DNA of 48,379 nucleotides, from positions 1 to 48,379 of the forward strand of contig JABJHO010000046.1 in assembly GCA_018661775.1 (NCBI GenBank). Direction: 5' to 3'. Both the position numbers and the translations under genes were made by a program. This stretch comes from Candidatus Magasanikiibacteriota bacterium (GTDB taxonomy: Bacteria; Patescibacteriota; Patescibacteriia; Magasanikbacterales; UBA922). The notes under the pieces were generated by a model, which was given only the letters and a program-made list of their open reading frames with translations, searched no databases and had not been told where the DNA came from. This document shows, one piece after another, positions 42,175 to 48,379 of the stretch. Position 1 is the stretch's first letter, and every line of letters begins with the position of its first letter.

Positions 42175-42774
42175 ATGCGAGATTTTGAAAAGAAAAAGAA
42201 CTACGGTGGTAAAAACAAAAACTACGGCGCAAAAAAAAGCTATGGCGGTGGAGGCTATGGTGAAAAAAAAAGCTACGGAGCAGGAAGCAAGCCTGCTAGA
42301 CCAACAATGCACAGAGCAACTTGTAACGATTGTGGAAATAGTTGCGAGGTTCCTTTTAGACCTACAGGAAACAAGCCAATTTATTGTAGCAATTGTTTTA
42401 AAGGCAAAGAAGGAAATAACTCTTCGGACTCAAGAGACAAAGGAAGGGGAAACTTTGGAGACAGAAAGTCTAAACCAAGCTTTGGGAACAAAAAACCCTA
42501 CCAAAGCGGCAAAGACAGCTACAGCCCAAATTACAAAGCAGACTTTGAAATGCTAAATAAAAAATTAGACAGAATCATTAAAGCACTTGCTCCACAAGAT
42601 TTTCAAGAAAAATACGAAGCTCCGATAAAAAAGAAGAAGAAAGAGAGCATAATCTCATTCGACGAATCAACTGCACCAAAAGAAAAAAAGAAGACAGCAG
42701 CGAAGAAGTCTTCTCCTAAAAAGAAAGCCTCCAAAAAAGCTGTTGCGAAAAAAAAAGTAGTTAAAAAGAAATAA
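42175..42774 (+). CDS. Zinc-ribbon protein with Gly/Tyr-rich head and lysine-rich tail
   Basis: 199 residues in three parts. Residues 1-42 are low complexity, rich in K, Y and G with repeated 'KSYG' steps. Residues 48-75 are a zinc ribbon with C50-x2-C53 and C71-x2-C74F ('ATCNDCGNSCEVPF' and 'YCSNCF'), of the small CxxC/CxxCF type. Residues about 155-199 are an alanine/lysine tail (AAKKSSPKKKASKKA) like histone H1 or the tails of bacterial nucleoid proteins. All parts fit nucleic-acid binding. The gene follows the second greA-like gene and the 12-bp repeats. A TATATA at 42162-42167 would make it leaderless. Confidence 0.8.
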   Translation: MRDFEKKKNYGGKNKNYGAKKSYGGGGYGEKKSYGAGSKPARPTMHRATCNDCGNSCEVPFRPTGNKPIYCSNCFKGKEGNNSSDSRDKGRGNFGDRKSKPSFGNKKPYQSGKDSYSPNYKADFEMLNKKLDRIIKALAPQDFQEKYEAPIKKKKKESIISFDESTAPKEKKKTAAKKSSPKKKASKKAVAKKKVVKKK

Positions 42775-42791
42775 TCTAAATTCTTTAAGAA

Positions 42792-42822
42792 AAAAAACGG
42801 TTTGCAATGCATTCCGTTTTTT
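42792..42822. terminator. Bidirectional terminator
   Basis: AAAAAACGG (42792-42800) pairs with CCGTTTTTT (42814-42822) around a 13-nt loop that itself contains TGCA-A-TGCA. It separates the convergent zinc-ribbon and small basic protein genes. Confidence 0.75.
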
Positions 42823-42902
42823 ATTTTATTATTTTAGCATCTTAAAAACTTTCCACAAACTTAACAATGTAATTCAGCCTATATATCTAATATTAATGTA
42901 CC

Positions 42903-43091
42903 CTATGAGGACTTGGTATTCCGATTTCCAATACTACGCTGCCTTTCTGCTCCAGTAGAGCTATTTTTTTTTGCAATAAAACCACTATTTCCACGCAAAG
43001 AAGGTTTCCCTTGTTTAAGATTATATTTACTAGAGGTTTTTTTCGGCAGTTTGCCAGTGGTCTGAAGTTTTTTAATTACTTTATTAAGCAT
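42903..43091 (-). CDS. Small basic protein, hypothetical
   Basis: 62 residues, strongly basic (many K and R) and rich in S, N and G, with no hydrophobic core, membrane segment or recognisable domain. It may be disordered and bind RNA or DNA. Support for reality: ATG start, an extended -10 about 34 bp upstream (43125-43133), a terminator downstream, and amino-acid composition unlike a random frame of A+T-rich DNA. Against: no family recognised. Confidence 0.45.
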   Translation of the reverse strand: MLNKVIKKLQTTGKLPKKTSSKYNLKQGKPSLRGNSGFIAKKNSSTGAERQRSIGNRNTKSS

Positions 43092-43124
43092 ATATATAAT
43101 GTTATTTTTTATACGATGAATACA

Positions 43125-43133
43125 AGTATATCA
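43125..43133 (-). promoter_or_regulatory. Extended -10 for the small basic gene
   Basis: Minus strand TGA-TATACT (-10 at 43125-43130), leader about 27 nt. There is no convincing -35. Confidence 0.35.
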
Positions 43134-43167
43134 TGAAATAGAAATTAAAGTATTTAGTAATACTATA

Positions 43168-43284
43168 TTATTCAGTAATTCTATCTTCTCTATTCCGCAC
43201 CATGTCTTCAAACTCTAATACTGCTGACAGAAATTGCCCCTGGAGAGTATGAGCAAAATACTGAAGGAATGTGGAAGCTAAAGG
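43168..43284 (-). pseudogene. Start-less protein-like fragment downstream of mazG
   Basis: A 38-codon open frame between two stops, with no ATG or GTG near its beginning. It reads as a credible helical C-terminus, including 'STFLQYFAHTLQGQF' and 'EFEDMVRNREDRITE' before TAA. I do not recognise it. It looks like the 3' remnant of a decayed gene. Confidence 0.4.
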
Positions 43285-43296
43285 TTACTAACCTCT

Positions 43297-43602
43297 CTAT
43301 TTTAAATATTTAAACCATTTTCTTTCTAGTGCTTCTTCTATGTTTATATTATGATGCTGTGCAAGTAAAAGAACCTGACCAACAACATCTGCCAGTTCAT
43401 TGGCAAAATCTGTTTTAATTTCTTCATCAGTTTTTTCTCTTTTTCTTCCACGACCAGTAAAAGATAAGTAATTTTGAACCAACTCCCCTATCTCTTCTTG
43501 AAGTTTTAATATATACCAATCATCATCACGATTTATAGAACAATGTTTAGCATAATTATCTGAAACAGTAGCAATTTTTTTCTGTATTTCTTGTATATCC
43601 AT
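43297..43602 (-). CDS. MazG-like nucleotide pyrophosphohydrolase
   Basis: 101 residues from ATG 43602 (MDIQEIQKKI). All-alpha MazG/dUTPase-like fold with metal ligands E36, E37 and E40 ('KLQEEIGEL') and E69, D72 ('NELADVVGQ'). These single-domain enzymes cleave NTPs or dNTPs to monophosphates and pyrophosphate, cleaning nucleotide pools or tuning stress signalling. It has its own promoter 118 bp upstream and no clear terminator. Its last 17 codons and the following bases are duplicated at 41015-41071. Confidence 0.88.
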   Translation of the reverse strand: MDIQEIQKKIATVSDNYAKHCSINRDDDWYILKLQEEIGELVQNYLSFTGRGRKREKTDEEIKTDFANELADVVGQVLLLAQHHNINIEEALERKWFKYLK

Positions 43603-43719
43603 AAAATGATATTTTAAAATAATCGAAAAAGATTTTAAAAAAGAGAAAAAATTATTTCGCTTAATGTGGAGCAAAGCGGAATTGCGAATAACTAGTGTCT
43701 ACCCAAACCTCACACCCTT

Positions 43720-43748
43720 ACTATAACAACATCCCGCATGATATACAA
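43720..43748 (-). promoter_or_regulatory. mazG-like gene promoter
   Basis: Minus strand TTGTAT (43743-43748), 17-bp spacer, extended -10 TGT-TATAGT (-10 at 43720-43725). The leader of about 110 nt contains a CGCTT/AAGCG inverted repeat. Confidence 0.55.
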
Positions 43749-43808
43749 ACTGTTTTTATGGAATAAACTGTGGAGAATATTATGGTTGCTGACTACAAAC
43801 AAAATAAA

Positions 43809-43833
43809 GAAAAAACCACCAAAAAGAGTGGTT
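43809..43833 (-). terminator. tRNA-Val terminator
   Basis: AAACCAC pairs with GTGGTTT (43812-43833, 8-nt loop), followed on the minus strand by an uninterrupted T-run. It lies 4 bp beyond the tRNA 3' end. Confidence 0.8.
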
Positions 43834-43837
43834 TCTT

Positions 43838-43912
43838 GTGCGCGCCAAGGGATTCGAACCCCTGACCCCCTCGGTGTAAACGAGATGCTCTAACCAACTG
43901 AGCTAGGCGCGC
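43838..43912 (-). tRNA. tRNA-Val (anticodon UAC)
   Basis: A full cloverleaf is visible on the minus strand: acceptor GCGCGCC/GGCGCGC, D arm GCTCAGTTGGTTAGAGC, anticodon stem TCTCG/CGAGG with loop TTTACAC (anticodon TAC at 34-36), T arm with GGTTCGAATCC, discriminator A. The 3' CCA is not encoded (the next bases are CAA), so a CCA-adding enzyme is required. It is a single-gene transcript with a near-consensus promoter and its own terminator. Confidence 0.96.
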
Positions 43913-43928
43913 ATAATAAAGTGCAATT

Positions 43929-43957
43929 AGTATATAAAAATTGTATTATTTTGTCAA
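43929..43957 (-). promoter_or_regulatory. tRNA-Val promoter
   Basis: Minus strand TTGACA (43952-43957), 17-bp spacer, TATACT (43929-43934). The start is near 43922, ten bases before the mature tRNA. Confidence 0.8.
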
Positions 43958-43969
43958 GAATACGCAGCC

Positions 43970-44986
43970 CTATGTGTCAGCAAGAAACTCTTTTACGGCA
44001 CCCCAATACCTACCATCACCACGCTCCTCCATCATATAATACCACCATTCGACTCCCCAAAGATATACCTGTGCCACATGTAGATGCTGGGCAAAATCCA
44101 CATGTTGAATCATTCTTTCTGGTGTCATGGTTTCCTCCATTCTGGGAACAGATGCCAAAAGCGGTGTCTCTTGAAAAAACCACGGTTCAGCCTGCAATTC
44201 AGACACAATCATGTCTTTTGGTTGTATTCCAAGAAGTTTTGCTTTAAGATTATACCATCCCGGCGCAAGCCAATCATAGGTAAATATCTTTCCGCCAGGT
44301 TTACGTACCACTCGATATAGTGTGGTACCAAACACATCACCAACACGAGATGCCTTTCTCCAAAACCCCAACTCTCCGCTATCTGTAATAAGAATAGGGT
44401 GCACAACATCATACATTCTTACTCGAGACACCTCTTTTTCTACCACATCTTTCTCAAACCTTGCGCATTCCCCAAAATCAAACACGATAAAAGGTTCATT
44501 CTCCACTTGCCACATAAAAAGTGCTGGGTGTGTATAATACCGCTCAACTGTAGTCTGTACGTACCGCAAAAGATCATACTCATACACGATACCATCTTCT
44601 GACACCCAAGAAGGCACATAACATTCTGGCCATCGTGGTGATTTTTGTCCCATAGCCAACACCACTTTTGCGTTGTGTTCATACGCACGGTTCATCATCC
44701 AGTCAATAGACTTGTAGTCAAAGCCGTCTCTGTTTTCTGGCTGAATAGTATTCCACTTTGCTGCAATTCGTATATACTCAGGTTGCAAATCTTCTAACAT
44801 TCTTATATACACCTTTTGCCAATCAAGGCCCATAGAGAGTGCATACTCTGGATCAAAACTTACACCAAACTCTGGTGTATATACCGTTTGTCCCATATTT
44901 CGTGCGGCAAAAAAAAGTACAACAAGCAAAACAAAAAAGGTCACTGAAAGCGAAATTATAATTTTTTTATATCTCCGAAAGTGCAT
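43970..44986 (-). CDS. Membrane-anchored glycoside-hydrolase-like TIM barrel
   Basis: 338 residues. A basic start and one transmembrane helix (about 8-28) are followed by a clan GH-A-like TIM barrel facing outside. The acid/base is probably E164 in 'WQVENEP' (the Asn-Glu pair typical of clan A) and the nucleophile E263 in 'VSELQAEPW'. 'YIRIAAKWNTIQPE' and 'VVLAMGQKSPRWPEC' fit early barrel strands. The likely activity is a retaining glycosidase on a surface or environmental glycan; the exact GH family is unclear. Last gene of the pyrG-glycosyltransferase-EamA cluster. Confidence 0.82.
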   Translation of the reverse strand: MHFRRYKKIIISLSVTFFVLLVVLFFAARNMGQTVYTPEFGVSFDPEYALSMGLDWQKVYIRMLEDLQPEYIRIAAKWNTIQPENRDGFDYKSIDWMMNRAYEHNAKVVLAMGQKSPRWPECYVPSWVSEDGIVYEYDLLRYVQTTVERYYTHPALFMWQVENEPFIVFDFGECARFEKDVVEKEVSRVRMYDVVHPILITDSGELGFWRKASRVGDVFGTTLYRVVRKPGGKIFTYDWLAPGWYNLKAKLLGIQPKDMIVSELQAEPWFFQETPLLASVPRMEETMTPERMIQHVDFAQHLHVAQVYLWGVEWWYYMMEERGDGRYWGAVKEFLADT

Positions 44987-44995
44987 ATTTAGTAT

Positions 44996-45895
44996 TTACA
45001 AAACAAAAAACACAGAACCCACCACCACAAGCACAACTGCCACAGCCTGCAAAACCATTTCTTTTTTTGTGGTATATTCTTTAAATATTTTTGGTGCAAA
45101 AAATGTCAGACCATACACAAGCAACACCATAAAGGCAAATTGCAGCCCAGATAATGCTACTACCACCGATGTGTTGCCAATCGCAATAGCATATTGAATA
45201 AGCACAAGCGCTAGTGCCCCTAATATTTTGTCGAGCACAACAAGTCTCAATGTGTGTTTTTTCTTTTTCTTTTGTGTTCTTTTTTTTGTAAATAACGCAC
45301 GAACATCTGGATGAAACAGTGTCAGCAATGCCACAACACCAATACTCGCACGGGTCCACACAAAACCACTAAAAAAATCGTAATATATATAAATGTATTT
45401 TGCACTCACATGGGATGCGGCAAACAACAGCCCAGAAAGAATTGCCCACACAAAACCAATATGAAACCCATTGTGTTTTTTACTTTTCTCAAAAGAAAAT
45501 AAAATACTACTAAAGACTAAAATACCCATACCAATCAGTTGAGTATTACTGAGAGTTTCTAATAAAAACGTGGCGGCAAAAAAATATGTACCAATCGTGG
45601 TAATTGCCCCAACAAAAGGATTAATGTGACTTGCTTGCCCCTCTTTTACCGCAATAAAAGAACACCACAACGCCAAACCAAAAAAAATGCCCGAAAAGAG
45701 TGCCACCACCCAATCCATACCAGAAAGTGCATCAACCCCAAACGGAAGGCACAAAAGAATGGCAAAAAGAAAAATGGTGGAATACCATGTATACACCGCT
45801 GGACTTGGTACATTTTTTGTGAGAATTACCTTATCCATCACAAATACAAGTGCAAGAAAAAAATACCCAAGTAGTGCTATAAAAAGCCACAGCAT
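44996..45895 (-). CDS. EamA/DMT-type permease
   Basis: 299 residues with ten hydrophobic segments in two similar halves, the DMT-superfamily EamA layout. The first half has 'VPSPAVYTWYSTIFLFAILL' (helix 2) and 'SHINPFVGAITTIGTYFFA'; the second half has 'FVWTRASIGVVALL' and 'ALSGLQFAFMVLLVYGL'. DMT members export metabolites or flip lipid-linked sugars such as undecaprenyl-phosphate aminoarabinose. A polar, lysine-rich loop (FTKKRTQKKKKK) lies between the halves. It sits 9 bp from both neighbours, a glycosyltransferase and a glycosidase, so a glycan-related substrate is plausible. Confidence 0.85.
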   Translation of the reverse strand: MLWLFIALLGYFFLALVFVMDKVILTKNVPSPAVYTWYSTIFLFAILLCLPFGVDALSGMDWVVALFSGIFFGLALWCSFIAVKEGQASHINPFVGAITTIGTYFFAATFLLETLSNTQLIGMGILVFSSILFSFEKSKKHNGFHIGFVWAILSGLLFAASHVSAKYIYIYYDFFSGFVWTRASIGVVALLTLFHPDVRALFTKKRTQKKKKKHTLRLVVLDKILGALALVLIQYAIAIGNTSVVVALSGLQFAFMVLLVYGLTFFAPKIFKEYTTKKEMVLQAVAVVLVVVGSVFFVL

Positions 45896-45904
45896 AGTTT
45901 TGTA

Positions 45905-47269
45905 TTATAACAAGTGAACATCTTCTATTTCGCTTCTTTTGTTCCGCAAAACAATATCTTCGATATGATATACCCCATTTCTTGGTGCATCCATAAATCC
46001 CTCTACCGCAGCTTGTGCAAGCCAGCCAGAATCAAGCCAGTCGAATAACCACTCATGTGTGTACGCTGGGTCTTCTTGTTCAACACCACTGCCAATAGCA
46101 TGAAGCCAGGCCCTATTATACTCTTCTTGTGATCCTATGACTGGTGCCATAATAATAGGAATACCGAGAGCGGAATAAAAAGACAATTCACTCGGCTTGG
46201 TCCACAATATATCGGTGTTGCGTAATACGGCATTAAATTTTTTAAAATAAGAAAACTTTGACGGGTGATATATGATCTTGATATATTTTTTATGTCGTGC
46301 ATTGAGCCGTAACCCACGCAGCGCTTTTGTATAATACTCATATACATCTCCTCGTGAGCCAGCAATTAAATTCAGCGCCACCTTTCCTTCCTCAATACAA
46401 TGACGTAAACTCTTGAGTACTGTAACGCCGATATCTCGTTGCGCCCCAGCACCACCCACGGCAAAGGCAATGGTCAGTGGCCTCTTATCTGTAATATGAC
46501 AGTACTTTGCCCCTAAATAATATGACAATGTGTGATCATATTTTTTTTGATATACGCCACGTGGGTCTAGCTTCCCTATTCGACAACCAAGGTTTTTCTT
46601 AAGAACAGACAAGCCATGTCTTGTGCCAATATTTTCTTTTGGTAAAGGAAAGCCTGTAACATAAATATTTTTTTCTTGCACACCATACAGGAGTAACCGC
46701 TCCTTTACTCTTTTATTTGGTGCAAAATACCGTATTCGACTCTTGGCCGGATTGAGCGCAACCCACGCTCTACTTATGTCGGTATCTGTACACAAACAAT
46801 AAATATCTCCCTTGTAGCCATGCTCTTCTGCAAAAAAAGCTGTGCTAAAAAACGTGGTAACATACGGGAGTGGTTTTTTGTTTAGTCTTTCTATAAGATC
46901 TTTGCCCCACCCCTTACGAACCATGGAATAAATTTGTTTTACTTGCATAATCGGACGGGACAAATCCCTTTCTGGGTAAAAAGGCTCGATACGCTGCAAA
47001 TAATCCATAAGACCAAATACCGGCTTTCCTACAATAGGAAGCTTTTTCATGCGCGAGACTGTTTCGTATAAATTTCTTCCACCTTCCCAGCGAATTTTGT
47101 CACTGTGCGGAATACCAGGATACGTGTTGGCACAAATAATGTTTGACTCATCATGCTTTTTCATTCCTGGTGGAAGGGTCGCGATATCTTTTAGTGGGTA
47201 CGCTGCGCGCTGATGCCCATACCCCATATCCACTGTCACAATGTATGCTTTTTTTACTCCTTTTTTCAT
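45905..47269 (-). CDS. MurG/MGDG-synthase-like glycosyltransferase
   Basis: 454 residues with a GT-B-like arrangement. The N-terminal 'YIVTVDMGYGHQRAAYPL' resembles the G-x-GH-x-x-A loop of MurG and diacylglycerol glucosyl/galactosyltransferases. The C-terminal half has 'IAFAVGGAGAQRDIG', 'LIAGSRGDVYEYY', and the donor-site stretch 'DILWTKPSELSFYSALGIPIIMAPVIGSQEEYN'. It probably transfers a sugar to a lipid or lipid-linked acceptor at the membrane face. It follows pyrG by 6 bp. The insert around residues 55-150 is longer than in MurG. Acceptor unknown. Confidence 0.8.
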   Translation of the reverse strand: MKKGVKKAYIVTVDMGYGHQRAAYPLKDIATLPPGMKKHDESNIICANTYPGIPHSDKIRWEGGRNLYETVSRMKKLPIVGKPVFGLMDYLQRIEPFYPERDLSRPIMQVKQIYSMVRKGWGKDLIERLNKKPLPYVTTFFSTAFFAEEHGYKGDIYCLCTDTDISRAWVALNPAKSRIRYFAPNKRVKERLLLYGVQEKNIYVTGFPLPKENIGTRHGLSVLKKNLGCRIGKLDPRGVYQKKYDHTLSYYLGAKYCHITDKRPLTIAFAVGGAGAQRDIGVTVLKSLRHCIEEGKVALNLIAGSRGDVYEYYTKALRGLRLNARHKKYIKIIYHPSKFSYFKKFNAVLRNTDILWTKPSELSFYSALGIPIIMAPVIGSQEEYNRAWLHAIGSGVEQEDPAYTHEWLFDWLDSGWLAQAAVEGFMDAPRNGVYHIEDIVLRNKRSEIEDVHLL

Positions 47270-47275
47270 AAAATA

Positions 47276-48379
47276 TTATTTTTTTAACGCAGCACCAATC
47301 AAGCCCAAAAATAGTGGGTGTGGTGCAAGAGGTTTTGAGGTAAACTCAGGATGAAACTGAACGCCAATAAAAAATGGGTGTTTTTCTAGCTCAACAATTT
47401 CTACCAAATCTGATTCTGGATTAATCCCAACAACACGCAAACCTGCTTTGTGCATTTCTTTCTTATACTCATTGTTAAATTCATATCTATGGCGATGCCG
47501 TTCCGAGACCAGTGCTTTTTTATACAGTTCACGAGCTTTTGATCCTTTTTCTAGGGTACAATCATATGACCCCAAACGCATTGTTCCGCCATAACGGTTT
47601 TCTCTTACGTGTTTGGCTTGATGAGGGTTAATATGAATAATTGGATGTGTCGCCGAATCATCTACTTCGATAGTGTGTGCACCTTTTTTCTTGAGCACAT
47701 TCCTAGCAAATTCAACCGTAGCAAGTTGCATACCATAGCAAATACCCAAATATGGAATATGCTTTTTTCTCACATATGAAATCGTCTGTATAATACCCTC
47801 TATCCCCCTTGTCCCAAAACCACCCGGAACTATAACACCATGGTATGTTTTGAGTGTTTTTATGGTGGTAGGATTTTTCTCAAACTCTTCGGAATCTATC
47901 CACTCCAGCTTCGGTATTACACCATAGTGCCATGCAGCATGCCGTATTGCCTCGATCACAGAAATATAAGAATCAGACAGTGTAAAACCACCAGAGCCAA
48001 AATATTTTCCTACAACGCCGATCCGTACTTCTTTTTTTGCTTTTTGAATTTTTTTCTCAAGTGAATTCCATCTAGATAAATGTGTTTTTCTTGGTTTTAT
48101 TCCCAAAGTTTTTAGGAGTTTATTTCCAATCTGCTGCTCATCCATAACCCGAGGAATGGTGTAGATGGAAGAAACATCGGGTGCCGAAATACAGTGATCC
48201 TTTGGAACTCCACAATGGACAGCTAGCTTTTCTTTCCTTGGAGCATCAAGCGCCGTACTACTTCTTGCAATGATAATATCTGACTGAATCCCTGCGCCAT
48301 TTAACATTCTTGACGCTTGTTGTGTTGGCTTTGTCTTCATTTCACCAATATGTGAAGGAACCGGCAGATAACTAACCAG
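47276..48379 (-). CDS. pyrG: CTP synthase, 5' part cut by the window edge
   Basis: 367 residues visible. The frame stays open to the last base, and 'YLPVPSHIGEMKTKPTQ' before the internal Met is the conserved CTP-synthase segment, so the real start is beyond the window (full-length PyrG is about 540). The C-terminal glutamine amidotransferase has the nucleophile in 'LGICYGMQLA' and the His/Glu pair in 'VQFHPEFTS'. The enzyme makes CTP from UTP, ATP and glutamine, feeding RNA and CDP-lipid synthesis. It probably heads the operon with the glycosyltransferase, EamA permease and glycosidase. Confidence 0.97.
   Translation of the reverse strand: MVSYLPVPSHIGEMKTKPTQQASRMLNGAGIQSDIIIARSSTALDAPRKEKLAVHCGVPKDHCISAPDVSSIYTIPRVMDEQQIGNKLLKTLGIKPRKTHLSRWNSLEKKIQKAKKEVRIGVVGKYFGSGGFTLSDSYISVIEAIRHAAWHYGVIPKLEWIDSEEFEKNPTTIKTLKTYHGVIVPGGFGTRGIEGIIQTISYVRKKHIPYLGICYGMQLATVEFARNVLKKKGAHTIEVDDSATHPIIHINPHQAKHVRENRYGGTMRLGSYDCTLEKGSKARELYKKALVSERHRHRYEFNNEYKKEMHKAGLRVVGINPESDLVEIVELEKHPFFIGVQFHPEFTSKPLAPHPLFLGLIGAALKK

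Noticed and set aside
43168-43320. Plus-strand reading over the start-less fragment (contains IAPGEYEQNTEGMW)
   Set aside because: It runs antisense into mazG and has no start; the minus-strand frame ends more like a real protein, so one is the shadow of the other.
43838-43912. tRNA-Val as an integration site (att) for an island
   Set aside because: No integrase gene and no repeated tRNA 3' end were seen in the window.
1-48379. TGA recoding (Gly), as in Gracilibacteria and Absconditabacteria
   Set aside because: TGA is a true stop at the overlaps at 13290, 16887, 19260 and 23883, and no gene needs read-through of TGA.
1-48379. CRISPR arrays, insertion sequences or prophage genes
   Set aside because: No regularly spaced repeats, transposases, integrases or phage structural genes were found; the only short tandem repeat is the 12-bp array at 42115-42154.

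Overview
The window is a compact, A+T-rich stretch of bacterial chromosome. It most resembles Candidate Phyla Radiation (Patescibacteria), probably a Paceibacteria/Parcubacteria-type genome. This rests on gene content: very short intergenic gaps, short single-copy housekeeping genes, a DciA-like (DUF721) protein, DUF5671, a TraG/VirD4-like ATPase, a RibL-like nucleotidyltransferase, a compact ProRS and a tRNA without encoded CCA. TGA is used as a normal stop at several ATGA start/stop overlaps, so this is not one of the TGA-recoding CPR lineages. No 16S rRNA is present, so placement below phylum level is inference.

Layout. 0-0.6 kb: a plus-strand orphan gene with its own promoter, Shine-Dalgarno and terminator. 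0.6-8.0 kb (minus): metG, a CvpA-like protein, a Memo-CapA fusion, a secreted KPVIYLYP protein, tatD and an RppH-like Nudix. 8.1-11.3 kb (plus): a charged small protein and a TraG/VirD4-like ATPase. 11.3-21.2 kb (minus, probably one transcript from the lysS promoter): lysS, a RibL-like protein, a HAM1-Nudix fusion, serS, an alpha/beta hydrolase, a membrane-anchored Mur ligase, a DegT aminotransferase, FemAB and FtsQ. 21.3-21.8 kb: greA. 21.9-28.0 kb (minus): a 4-TM protein, proS, mreB, mreC, mreD and PBP2, the rod-shape operon. 28.1-31.5 kb: dciA-like and a UvrD helicase-nuclease. 31.5-38.2 kb: a pilin-like protein, DUF5671, an LtaS-like phosphoglycerol transferase and two tandem ABC exporters. 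38.3-40.7 kb: an amino-acid permease and metK, the latter behind a structured leader. 40.74-41.19 kb: non-coding, with gene debris and a perfect palindrome. 41.2-43.7 kb: csp, a second greA, a zinc-ribbon/lysine-tail protein, a small basic protein and mazG. 43.8-43.9 kb: tRNA-Val(UAC). 44.0-48.4 kb (minus): pyrG (cut by the window edge), a glycosyltransferase, an EamA permease and a glycoside-hydrolase-like protein.

How it works together. Most genes serve envelope building (MreBCD, PBP2, FtsQ, Mur ligase, FemAB, CapA-like, LtaS-like, glycosyltransferase) or core translation and nucleotide housekeeping (four aminoacyl-tRNA synthetases, HAM1, Nudix, MazG, CTP synthase, SAM synthetase). Transcription control is unusually legible. 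Nearly every transcript start has a -35 and -10 separated by exactly 17 bp, often with an extended -10 (TGn), and terminators are packed against or overlapping the next promoter. Shine-Dalgarno sequences are nearly absent and at least two genes look leaderless. The most novel-looking item is the metK leader, which can form a terminator hairpin abutting the start codon and a competing upstream pairing, as expected of a riboswitch or attenuator. No CRISPR array, insertion sequence or prophage was seen.
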